Shown here in pieces: positions 51,329 to 59,493 of a DNA stretch of 64,000 nt. Position numbers and translations under genes: made by a program. The notes beneath the pieces were generated by a model. It searched no databases, had not been told where the DNA came from, and saw nothing but the letters and a program-made list of their open reading frames with translations. Source of the stretch: Acidobacteria bacterium Mor1 (GTDB lineage Bacteria > Acidobacteriota > Polarisedimenticolia > Polarisedimenticolales > Polarisedimenticolaceae); contig CP011806.1 of the NCBI GenBank assembly GCA_001664505.1, positions 4,292,177-4,356,176 on the forward strand. Direction: 5' to 3'. The number at the start of each line of letters is the position of its first letter. Position 1 is the first letter of the stretch.

Positions 51329-54300
51329 GTGAAGAAAATCGCCCTGCTGCTGTGTCTCCTGCTGCTCATCCCGGGCCTGGCTCTGGCCAAGAAGAAGGAC
51401 AAGGATGACGAGGAGAAGCCCGAAACCAAGCTGAATGCCGACACCCTGGCTTCGATGAAGCTCCGTGGGATCGGCCCGGCCTACAACTCCGGCCGCGTGG
51501 TCGACTTCGCGGTCACCCCGGGCAAGCGGCATCGCTACTTCGTCGCCACCGCCTCGGGCGGATTGTGGAAGACCGACAACGCCGGCATCAGCTGGAATCC
51601 GATCTTCGACGGCGAGGGCTCCTACTCCATCGGCACCGTCGAGATCGACCCGAAGAATCACAACGTGATCTGGGTCGGCACCGGTGAGAACAACTCCCAG
51701 CGTTCGGTGGCCTTCGGCGACGGCGTGTACAAGAGCGTCGACGGCGGGAAGAGCTGGGCCAACATGGGGCTCAAGGAGTCCGAGCATATCGGCAACATCC
51801 AGATCGACCCCCGGGACTCCGACGTGGTCTACGTCGCGGCGATGGGGCCGCTGTGGAACAGCGGCGGCGACCGGGGTGTCTACAAGACCACCGACGGTGG
51901 CGCTACCTGGGAGCGGGTGCTTCACATCTCCGACGACACCGGCGCCGCCGAGGTCTGGCTCGATCCGCGGGATCCGGACACGGTCTACGCCACCTCGTGG
52001 CAGCGCCGCCGCCACGTCTGGACGCTGCTCAACGGCGGTCCCGAATCCGCCTTCCACAAATCGACCGACGGGGGCGCCACCTGGCGCAAGATCGACAGCG
52101 GTCTGCCCGGCGTCGACCGCGGCCGCATGGGCCTCTGCATCTCGCCCAAGGATCCCGACGTGATCTACGGCATCCTCGACGCGGTGCTGGACAAGGGGGG
52201 GCTCTTCCGCTCCACCGACCGGGGCGAGACCTGGAACAAGCAGTCCGGCCACACCACCAGCGGCGACTACTGGAACGAGCTGTTCTGCGATCCTCACGAT
52301 CTCGACACGGTCTATTCGGTCGGGGTCTGGCTCTGGGTCACCAAGGACGGCGGTAAGAGCTTCCAGAAGGTCAACACCGACAACATGCACGTGGACCATC
52401 ACGCCATCTGGATGGACCCGAAGGATCCGGACTACATGCTGGTGGGGAACGACGGCGGCGTCTACGAGACCTTCGATCGCGGCCGTAAGTGGCAGTTCAT
52501 GGAGAACCTGCCGATCACCCAGTTCTACCGGGTCGCGGTCGATAACTCCCGGCCGTTCTACTACGTCTACGGCGGCACCCAGGACAACAACACTCTCGGC
52601 GGCCCGAGCCGCACCCTGCGCCGCTCCGGTATCTCCAACGAAGACTGGTTCATCACCGTCGGCGGCGACGGCTACGAGACCCAGGTCGATCCGGAGAACC
52701 CGAACATCGTCTACTCCCAGTGGCAGTACGGCGGTCTGGTGCGCTACGACCGTAACTCCGAGGAGATCGTCGACATCCAGCCCCAGGAGGCCCCCGGTGA
52801 GCCGGCCGACCGCTGGAACTGGGATTCCCCGCTGATCATCTCTCCCCACTCCAACACCCGGCTCTACTTCGCCAGTCAGCGGCTGTATCGCTCCGACGAC
52901 CGGGGCCACAGCTGGAAGGCGATCTCCGGCGACCTCTCCCGTCAACTCGACCGGGATCAGCTGAAGATCATGGGCCGGCTGTGGGAGATGGACGCGATCC
53001 ACAAGAACAAGTCGACCTCCGACTACGGCAACATCGTCTCACTCAGCGAGTCGCCGCTGGTCGAGGGGCTGATCTACGTCGGCACCGACGACGGCCTGAT
53101 TCACGTCAAGGAGGGGGATGCCGAGTGGCGGTCGGTGGACAAGGTGCCGGGCGTGCCCCAGAACACCTACGTCAGCGATATCGAGGCGTCGCTGTTCGAC
53201 GACAAGGTGGTCTACGCCACCTTCAACAACAAGAAGCAGGGTGACTTCACTCCATACATCGCGGTCAGCCGCGATCGCGGCCGCAGCTGGAAGTCGATTC
53301 GCGGCGACATGCCCGATCGTCAGATCACCTACACCCTGATCCAGGATCACGTGAAACCGGAGATGCTCTTCGCCGGCACCGAGTTCGGTCTGTGGGTCAC
53401 CCTCGACGAGGGTAAGCAGTGGCACCAGCTCAAGGGCGGCCTTCCGACGATCCAGGTGCGGGATCTCGACATCCAGCGTGACTGGAACGATCTGGCGTTG
53501 GCCACCTTCGGGCGGGGCTTCTACATTCTCGATGACTACAGCCCGCTACGGGAACTCTCCGAGGAGAAACTGAAGGGAGAAGAGGCGATCCTCTTCTCGA
53601 CCCGCGAAGCGCTGCGCTACATGGAGCAGCGTGACCGGATCGATTCCCGCGGCGACGCCTTCTGGACCACCGATAACCCGCCCTACGGTGCGGTCTTCAC
53701 CTACTGGATTCGCGACGGTCTCAAGACCATGCGCGAGGTGCGCAACGAAGCGGAAAAGAAGGCGCGCAAGGACGAGACCGATCCGCCGATCCCGTCGATG
53801 GCCGAACTGCGCAAGGAAGACCTAGAGGTCGAGCCTCAGCTGTTCATGGTGGTGCGCAACGGAGACGGTGTCGTCCGCCGGGTGCCGGCGGCGCGCAAGG
53901 CCGGGCTCCATCGGGTGGCCTGGGATCTGCGCTGGCCGTCGGCGGCACCGACCAACCTGACGCCGTCGACCGATCTTCCGCCGTGGGTCGAACCCGAGCG
54001 CGGACCGCTGGCCCTGCCGGGCAGCTACACCGCGAGCCTCGAGTCCAAGGTCGCCGGCGAATGGAAGACTCACGCCGGGCCGATCGAGTTCAAGGTGACA
54101 CCGCTGGAGCTCAACACGCTGTCTGCCGACGACAAGGCTTCCGTCGCCGCCTTCCAGGCGGACGTGCGCGAGCTGCGTCGCGCGGTGCTCGGCGCCGGCC
54201 GGCAGGCCGATGAGATGGGCAACCGGATCCGGCACCTGCGCCAGGCGCTGTTGGATACGCCGGGCGCAGACGCTTCTCTCACCGCGGATCTGGAGGGCAT

Positions 54301-54595
54301 CCAGGGGCGGCTCAACGAGGTGCTGCTCGAACTGCGCGGTGACCCGACCAAGGGATCCCGCAACGTGTTCACGCCGCCGTCGATCACCAACCGGGTGGAG
54401 CGCATCGCCGGGGACCAGTGGTACACGACCCAGATGCCGACCGGCACCCACCGCCAGGCCTACGGCTGGGCCAAGGAAGCCTTCGGCAAGCTGCGCGGAC
54501 AGCTCCAGTCCCTGGGCTCGGATTTGACGGCGCTCGAAAAGCGGGCCGAGGCTGCAGGCGCGCCCTGGACTCCGGGTCGTGCTGCGGCGCGGTAG
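51329..54595 (+). CDS. Large secreted BNR/sortilin-type propeller protein
   Basis: 1088 aa from GTG 51329 (AGAGG 8 nt upstream), which starts a signal peptide KKIALLLCLLLLIPGLALA; a longer frame begins without one. A Lys/Asp/Glu-rich linker is followed by two propellers (to about residue 720) full of Asp-box motifs: TDNAGISW, SVDGGKSW, TTDGGATW, STDRGETW, FDRGRKW, RSDDRGHSW, SRDRGRSW. The C-terminal part (about 720-1085) has a FlgD-ig-like region and a coiled, charged helical bundle. Such proteins are abundant in Acidobacteriota and Bacteroidota, annotated as glycosyl hydrolase or VPS10/sortilin-like; enzymatic activity is not shown. Confidence 0.85.
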   Translation: MKKIALLLCLLLLIPGLALAKKKDKDDEEKPETKLNADTLASMKLRGIGPAYNSGRVVDFAVTPGKRHRYFVATASGGLWKTDNAGISWNPIFDGEGSYSIGTVEIDPKNHNVIWVGTGENNSQRSVAFGDGVYKSVDGGKSWANMGLKESEHIGNIQIDPRDSDVVYVAAMGPLWNSGGDRGVYKTTDGGATWERVLHISDDTGAAEVWLDPRDPDTVYATSWQRRRHVWTLLNGGPESAFHKSTDGGATWRKIDSGLPGVDRGRMGLCISPKDPDVIYGILDAVLDKGGLFRSTDRGETWNKQSGHTTSGDYWNELFCDPHDLDTVYSVGVWLWVTKDGGKSFQKVNTDNMHVDHHAIWMDPKDPDYMLVGNDGGVYETFDRGRKWQFMENLPITQFYRVAVDNSRPFYYVYGGTQDNNTLGGPSRTLRRSGISNEDWFITVGGDGYETQVDPENPNIVYSQWQYGGLVRYDRNSEEIVDIQPQEAPGEPADRWNWDSPLIISPHSNTRLYFASQRLYRSDDRGHSWKAISGDLSRQLDRDQLKIMGRLWEMDAIHKNKSTSDYGNIVSLSESPLVEGLIYVGTDDGLIHVKEGDAEWRSVDKVPGVPQNTYVSDIEASLFDDKVVYATFNNKKQGDFTPYIAVSRDRGRSWKSIRGDMPDRQITYTLIQDHVKPEMLFAGTEFGLWVTLDEGKQWHQLKGGLPTIQVRDLDIQRDWNDLALATFGRGFYILDDYSPLRELSEEKLKGEEAILFSTREALRYMEQRDRIDSRGDAFWTTDNPPYGAVFTYWIRDGLKTMREVRNEAEKKARKDETDPPIPSMAELRKEDLEVEPQLFMVVRNGDGVVRRVPAARKAGLHRVAWDLRWPSAAPTNLTPSTDLPPWVEPERGPLALPGSYTASLESKVAGEWKTHAGPIEFKVTPLELNTLSADDKASVAAFQADVRELRRAVLGAGRQADEMGNRIRHLRQALLDTPGADASLTADLEGIQGRLNEVLLELRGDPTKGSRNVFTPPSITNRVERIAGDQWYTTQMPTGTHRQAYGWAKEAFGKLRGQLQSLGSDLTALEKRAEAAGAPWTPGRAAAR

Positions 54596-54962
54596 CGCCG
54601 TGGGCGACTACGATTGGCGTTCCGAGGTCCTGGAGCTTCTCCAGGACCTCGCGAACAGCCGGGCGCAGAAGCGTGCATGGGTCGATCGGGAAGGGGCCTC
54701 GTTCTTCAGTCCCGTGGAGCTGGTTTGCCGGCTCTACGACGACACCGCCCTGGGCGACTACCTCGAGAAGGGCTCCGCATTCGGTGGCGATTGCGACCGA
54801 TTGCTTCGCGAGCTGGGTGATCTGGTCGGTAGCGTGAATCTGGATCAATCGCCGGAAGAGTTGCTGGCGGATGCTCAATGGCTAGAGGCGCAGAGGTTGG
54901 CTGAGCGGGTGATCCCTCTGGTCCGCGCCGCTCTGGGTGACAGAACCAACGACCCCGACTAA
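54579..54962 (+). CDS. Small hypothetical acidic protein
   Basis: 127 aa from GTG 54579 (overlapping the upstream stop), or 120 aa from GTG 54600, just after that stop. The second start removes an Arg-rich leader and is perhaps likelier. The protein is soluble and mostly helical (WRSEVLELLQDLAN, VCRLYDDTALGDYLEKG, CDRLLRELGDLVG), with no signal, membrane segment or family I recognise. It sits between the BNR gene and the third kinase gene, in the same direction as both. Confidence 0.6.
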   Translation: MLRRGSAVGDYDWRSEVLELLQDLANSRAQKRAWVDREGASFFSPVELVCRLYDDTALGDYLEKGSAFGGDCDRLLRELGDLVGSVNLDQSPEELLADAQWLEAQRLAERVIPLVRAALGDRTNDPD

Positions 54963-55005
54963 GACCGGCTTGACCTCCTGACAGGGCTGCGGCCAGAATC
55001 GGGTA

Positions 55006-57651
55006 ATGAGTCGAACGCCTGACGATCCCACCCCAGTGGAATCGCTAGTAACGGAAGCGTTGGAACAACCTGCTTCTGAGCGAGAGGCCTTCGTGCGTGC
55101 TCGCGCCGAGGATCCGACCCTGGCCGAGGCCGCCTTGGAGCATCTTGCGACGGTGCTCGAGTCGTCGGCTGATCCGTCCGAGGCGCCGACCATTGCGGGT
55201 AGAGCGCCGGCTTCATCCCGCTTCGGCTACGTTGCCGGCGATCGTATCGGCCCCTACGAGATCGTGAAGAGTCTGGGCGAGGGCGGCTTCGGTGTGGTCT
55301 ACCAGGCTCTTCAGCATGAGCCGGTGCGGCGCCAGGTCGCTCTCAAGGTAGTCAAGCCGGGCATGGGGTCCGAGCACGTCATATCGCGCTTCGAGCAAGA
55401 GCGACAGGCGCTTGCTCGAATGCAGCACCCGAACATTGCCCAGGTGCTCGACGCCGGCTCGACCGATCAGGGTGCTCCGTTCTTTGCGATGGAGCTCGTC
55501 AGCGGCGAGCCCATCACCGACTACTGCGACAAGCATGCCCTCAGCATCCAGGAACGCCTCGCTCTATTTCGTCAGGTCTGTGCGGGTGTCCAGGCAGCCC
55601 ACCAACGAGGCGTGATTCACCGAGATATCAAACCCTCAAACGTGCTCGTCGAACATCACGAAGGTGAGCCGCTGGTCAAGGTTATCGATTTCGGGATTGC
55701 GAAAGCGGTCGATCGAGGGACCGACGAGCAGACGATATTCACCCAGTTGGGACAGGTGATCGGGACGCCGGCCTACATGAGCCCAGAGCAGGCCGCGGGC
55801 AGTCTCGATATCGATACGCGCACCGACGTGTACTCCCTCGGGATGATGCTTTACGAGCTTGTGGCCGGAGCGCGGGCCTTCGACGACGAGACGCTCTACT
55901 CCGGCGGGTTCGGCGAGATGCAGCGGGTGATCCGTGAGGTCGACCCGCCTCGGCCGTCGACCCGGGCGGAGGCCTGCACCTCCAACGCATCCGGTAGTTC
56001 CCTCGACTCTGTCGAGCGCGCTCGTGAGCTTCGAGGAGACATCGACTGGATCGTGATGAAGGCGGTCTCCAAGGAGCGGGACCAGCGCTATGCGGCGCCG
56101 GCCGCCCTCAGCGACGACCTTCAGCGCCACCTCGATAACGAGCCGGTGGTGGCCCGGCCTCCCAGCCTGGGCTACCTGTTCCTCAAGTTCGCTCGTAGGC
56201 ATCGCATTGCGCTGACCGCGGCAAGCCTGGTGTTGGTGGCCCTGGTCGTGGGGATCGCTCTGGCGCTGATCGGTTTCCAGCAAGCCCGGACCGAGCGCGA
56301 TCTCACCCGCGCTGCCCTGGATGAGGCGGAGACCGTGACGGCGTTCCTTCAGGAGACGTTGGCATCGGCGAACCCCGAGCAGCTCGGGCGTGATGTGCTG
56401 GTCCGCGACATCTTGGCCAACGCAGCTGGTGAGATCGGAGATCTGGCCGATTCACCCCATGTTGAGGCCCGATTGCGGCGAACCCTGGGTGAGACCTACC
56501 ACAAGCTCGGAGACCTGCCCGAAGCCGAGAAACATCTCGCTCGAGCGTTGCAACTGCGAGAGCAGGGCGTCGGCGCGGACGATCAGCGCACTATCGAAAC
56601 AAGGAGCGCGCTGGGGAGCCTGCTGACCGAGGCAGGGCGCCACGACGACGCGGCTCGCGAGTTGGAGTCGGCCGTAGCGGACGCTCAGCGAGTCCTGGGT
56701 CCGGATCACCACACCACGCTGGTCGCCGAGAGCCGACTGGCACAGCTCGCCGTGGAGCGGGGTGATCTGGAGGCCGCCGCGGATCGCCTGGCTGCCGTGG
56801 TGGAACGTGCACCCGTGGCGCTTGGTGACGAACACCCGGCGGTAGGCTCAGCGCGAAGCGAGCTGGCGCGTGTCTGGACGCTTCAGGGCAAGTTCGAGGA
56901 TGCCGAGAGGGTCTACCTGGAGGCTCTGGAGTCGCTTGAAACCGCCCATGGCCAGGACCACCCCCAACCGATGCAGCTGCGCAACAACCTCGGAGCGCTC
57001 TGGTTCCGGATGGGGCGCTACGATGACTCGATCGTCGCCTTCGAAAAAGTGCTGGCCTGGCGCCAGCGGAGGCTCGGGGAGGATCACCCCTCGACCCTCG
57101 AATCGCTGAACAATCTCTCGGTAGTTCACCTGCAGAACGAGGACTTCGCTGCTGCGGTACCGGTGCTGCGTGACGCGCTAGGCCGCTACCGGCGAAGCGT
57201 GGGTGAGGATCACCCGTCGACGGTGATCGCGCTCTCCAACCTGTCTGCCGCGATCGGTGGAACCGGCGACGCGACGGGTGCGATCGACATGGCCCGGCAG
57301 GCGGTCGAAGCCGATCGCCGGGTGCGGGGTGAGGATCATCCAGGTTTCTATCGGACTCTGAACGGTCTGGCAAACCACTTTCTGTCCGCCGAGCGGGACG
57401 CCGAGGCCTTGCCGCTCCTTCAGCAGTGCGCGCTTGGTTCGAGGCGCCTGCTGGGTCCCGAACACAGGCAGACGCGAGGCCACGTCGAGCGCTACGCACG
57501 CCACCTGCTCAATCACGACGAGCTGGGGGGAACCTCGCAGAGGCGTCAGGCTCTCGAGCTACTTCGCGAGTTGCCTCCAGGCGAGGCCGGCGAACTGGAG
57601 AGCCTCATGGGCCGACTCGAGGTGCGGGTTGGCGCTGCAACCGGTCCGTAA
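55006..57651 (+). CDS. Hanks-type Ser/Thr kinase with TPR domain
   Basis: 881 aa. A helical N-terminal segment (10-55, VESLVTEALEQPASEREAFV) typical of this kinase class precedes the kinase domain (about 82-365): LGEGGFGVV, Lys114 in VALKVV, HRDIKPSN (205-212), VIDFGIAKA and AYMSPEQ. A membrane segment (about 397-420, LTAASLVLVALVVGIALALIGF) is followed by about ten tetratricopeptide repeats of the kinesin-light-chain type (GEDHPSTLESLNNLSVVHLQNEDF pattern). Closely related in layout to the kinase at 43277-46012, suggesting duplication. Active-site residues are intact. Confidence 0.92.
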   Translation: MSRTPDDPTPVESLVTEALEQPASEREAFVRARAEDPTLAEAALEHLATVLESSADPSEAPTIAGRAPASSRFGYVAGDRIGPYEIVKSLGEGGFGVVYQALQHEPVRRQVALKVVKPGMGSEHVISRFEQERQALARMQHPNIAQVLDAGSTDQGAPFFAMELVSGEPITDYCDKHALSIQERLALFRQVCAGVQAAHQRGVIHRDIKPSNVLVEHHEGEPLVKVIDFGIAKAVDRGTDEQTIFTQLGQVIGTPAYMSPEQAAGSLDIDTRTDVYSLGMMLYELVAGARAFDDETLYSGGFGEMQRVIREVDPPRPSTRAEACTSNASGSSLDSVERARELRGDIDWIVMKAVSKERDQRYAAPAALSDDLQRHLDNEPVVARPPSLGYLFLKFARRHRIALTAASLVLVALVVGIALALIGFQQARTERDLTRAALDEAETVTAFLQETLASANPEQLGRDVLVRDILANAAGEIGDLADSPHVEARLRRTLGETYHKLGDLPEAEKHLARALQLREQGVGADDQRTIETRSALGSLLTEAGRHDDAARELESAVADAQRVLGPDHHTTLVAESRLAQLAVERGDLEAAADRLAAVVERAPVALGDEHPAVGSARSELARVWTLQGKFEDAERVYLEALESLETAHGQDHPQPMQLRNNLGALWFRMGRYDDSIVAFEKVLAWRQRRLGEDHPSTLESLNNLSVVHLQNEDFAAAVPVLRDALGRYRRSVGEDHPSTVIALSNLSAAIGGTGDATGAIDMARQAVEADRRVRGEDHPGFYRTLNGLANHFLSAERDAEALPLLQQCALGSRRLLGPEHRQTRGHVERYARHLLNHDELGGTSQRRQALELLRELPPGEAGELESLMGRLEVRVGAATGP

Positions 57652-57658
57652 ATCGGGT

Positions 57659-58588
57659 TCAGTCGCTGCCGGCCTTGAACGCAAGCTCCAGGAGCAGGGT
57701 GGGGCCGTGCACCAGTTTGCCGTACTGGTTGTCGGTGACGACCAGTACGGTGTCTCCACGCCAGAGGACCCCTTCCGGGTTGGCCTTGCGCACCTCGGGG
57801 ATGTCCTCGAGATCCAAGGCCACGACCGCCTCTACCGATCCGCCGTCGTTCTCGATATCGAAGCGGATCAGACGCCGGTCGGCGAAGTGGCGCTCGATGG
57901 CGATTGCCTCGATCTTGCCGTTCCGGCTGCGGCAATCCATGCCGGCGATGCGGCCGGTATCGCTTGTGAGCGCGACCCGGGCACCGCGCCATTCAGAGGT
58001 CTCGAGGTCGAGGATGCCCAGGGGCGCGTAGCGGCGCCCGCCTACGGTGATCTCGATCTCCAGTGCAAGCACCAGAGACCCGTCGGCCACGCAGAGCGCT
58101 TCGATTCCGTTGTTCGATCCGGGTCGGTGCCCGAGGGTTTTCCAGGGAACCGTAATCTTCCGTGCGACAGTGGCCTTGGCCTGGCCCAACTCCATCAGGT
58201 AGATCGGAGCGTCGCCCGAGGACTCGGTCCCGATTGCCAACATGCCGGATTCCAACAGGGTCAGGGATTCCTGATCGAAGCCGGCGGGGATGCCCTCGAC
58301 GGGGATCGCCTCGCACTTCGCGTCGTCGGCGTCGTTCCAGATGCTGAGCCGGCGGCCGCGCTCCGGAGCCAGCCAGAGTCCGTCGCCGCGCGGGGCGATG
58401 CCGGAGACGCCCAGTCCGCAAGATTCCGGCAGTTGTCGAATGCGAGAAACGGTGAACCGGGAGGAGTCCGGCGCGGTGGAGTCCGGGGTTGCCTGCGGTT
58501 CCTGTCCCAGGGACACGGAGCCCTGGAGGAACGCCCCGAGCGCTACGAGGGAAAGCAGAGCAATCCGAACGAGCGCTGAGGGAGGCAG
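57659..58588 (-). CDS. Secreted propeller-like protein, probable CTG start
   Basis: 309 aa if translation begins at CTG 58588-58586. The first GTG (58516) would give 285 aa but leave the signal sequence untranslated. From the CTG the frame encodes LPPSALVRIALLSLVALGAF, a good signal peptide core, and GGGGAG (58600-58595), overlapping the sigma-factor stop, lies 6 nt upstream. The mature part is beta-rich with repeated strands (GVSGIAPRGDGLWLAPERG, ESLTLLESGMLAIGTE, NNGIEALCVADGSLVLALE, ANPEGVLWRGDTVLVVTDN), resembling the phytase-like/SdiA-regulated propeller group. Function unknown; cotranscribed with the sigma factor, so perhaps part of its regulatory circuit. Confidence 0.65.
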   Translation of the reverse strand: MPPSALVRIALLSLVALGAFLQGSVSLGQEPQATPDSTAPDSSRFTVSRIRQLPESCGLGVSGIAPRGDGLWLAPERGRRLSIWNDADDAKCEAIPVEGIPAGFDQESLTLLESGMLAIGTESSGDAPIYLMELGQAKATVARKITVPWKTLGHRPGSNNGIEALCVADGSLVLALEIEITVGGRRYAPLGILDLETSEWRGARVALTSDTGRIAGMDCRSRNGKIEAIAIERHFADRRLIRFDIENDGGSVEAVVALDLEDIPEVRKANPEGVLWRGDTVLVVTDNQYGKLVHGPTLLLELAFKAGSD

Positions 58589-58591
58589 GGC

Positions 58592-59365
58592 CTACTCCCC
58601 GCCGGAGGGCCCGAACAGCTTGGCGATCGCCTTGACCGGCACCTGGGTCTGGTCGGAGATCTCCTGAAACGAGGGCTCGCGACCGAGATCTTTTTCGAGC
58701 TCGGTAGCGGCCTTCTGCACCTTGCGCATTTTCTCGACCAGGTGCACCGGAATACGAATGGTCCGGGACTTGTCGGCGATGGCACGGGTCATGGCCTGCT
58801 TGATCCACCAGAAGGCGTAGGTCGAGAACTTGTAGCCGCGGGCGTACTCGAACTTCTCCACCGCTTTCATCAGGCCGATGTTGCCCTCCTGCACCAGGTC
58901 CAGGTAGGGGAGGCCCTGGTTGCAGAACTTCTTGGCTACGTGAGCGACAAGGCGCAGGTTGGCCTCGATCATGCCGTCGCGGTTGCGGTCCAGGCGGCGC
59001 TTGGCGTCGGCCAGTTTCTTGAACGCGGGGTTCTTACGCAGATCGGGGTTTTGCTTGACGTAGCTGCGCACGCGCTCGTGACAGCTTTCGATCTGCTGCA
59101 TCGACCACATCTTCTTGGAGCGGGCGGAAGGGTAGTCCCCGACCAGCACCTGGTGGCGGCAGTCGGCCGGCAGCTTGGCCGCGGCCTTCGCGTAATCCTT
59201 GCGGGCCTCCTCGAGGGCGCTCGCCAACTCGACCTCGGTTTCCCGGTCGAGCAGGGGGGTGGCGCCGAGCTCACGCAGGTACACCCGCGTCAGGTCAGCG
59301 TCGGGCGGCATGCGCTCGGCTTCATGGTTCGTGTCGGGGTCCTCGAGGCGGATTTGTTTACTCAT
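58592..59365 (-). CDS. Sigma-70 family factor lacking region 4
   Basis: 257 aa from ATG 59365; a longer frame has no support. Region 1.2 (DLTRVYLRELGATPLLDRETEVELA) is followed by a Lys/Arg-rich insert, region 2 (ANLRLVAHVAKKFCNQGLPYLDLVQEG, then IGLMKAVEKFEYARGYKFSTYAFWWIKQAMTRAI, the core-binding and -10 part) and region 3 (IRIPVHLVEKMRKVQKA, REPSFQEISDQTQVPVKAIAKL). It ends four residues later at FGPSGGE with no helix-turn-helix region 4, which contacts the -35 box. The next gene starts 4 bp after its stop, so there is no hidden frameshifted region 4. It may use extended -10 promoters or act with a partner. Confidence 0.85.
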   Translation of the reverse strand: MSKQIRLEDPDTNHEAERMPPDADLTRVYLRELGATPLLDRETEVELASALEEARKDYAKAAAKLPADCRHQVLVGDYPSARSKKMWSMQQIESCHERVRSYVKQNPDLRKNPAFKKLADAKRRLDRNRDGMIEANLRLVAHVAKKFCNQGLPYLDLVQEGNIGLMKAVEKFEYARGYKFSTYAFWWIKQAMTRAIADKSRTIRIPVHLVEKMRKVQKAATELEKDLGREPSFQEISDQTQVPVKAIAKLFGPSGGE

Positions 59366-59493
59366 GCCCCTTTCTATACGCAGGATTCGGGCCGGGTGTT
59401 TTTCCCCGGAATACGACGTTTTTCCCAGGCATCTGTCCTCTGGCGGCGACAAATTGCCGCGCTGGGCGGCCGAATGCGCCAATTTGGCGCATG

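Noticed and set aside
51179-53002. Minus-strand ORF of 607 codons opposite the BNR gene
   Set aside because: Val- and Gly-rich antisense frame without a domain; the opposite strand shows signal peptide and Asp boxes.
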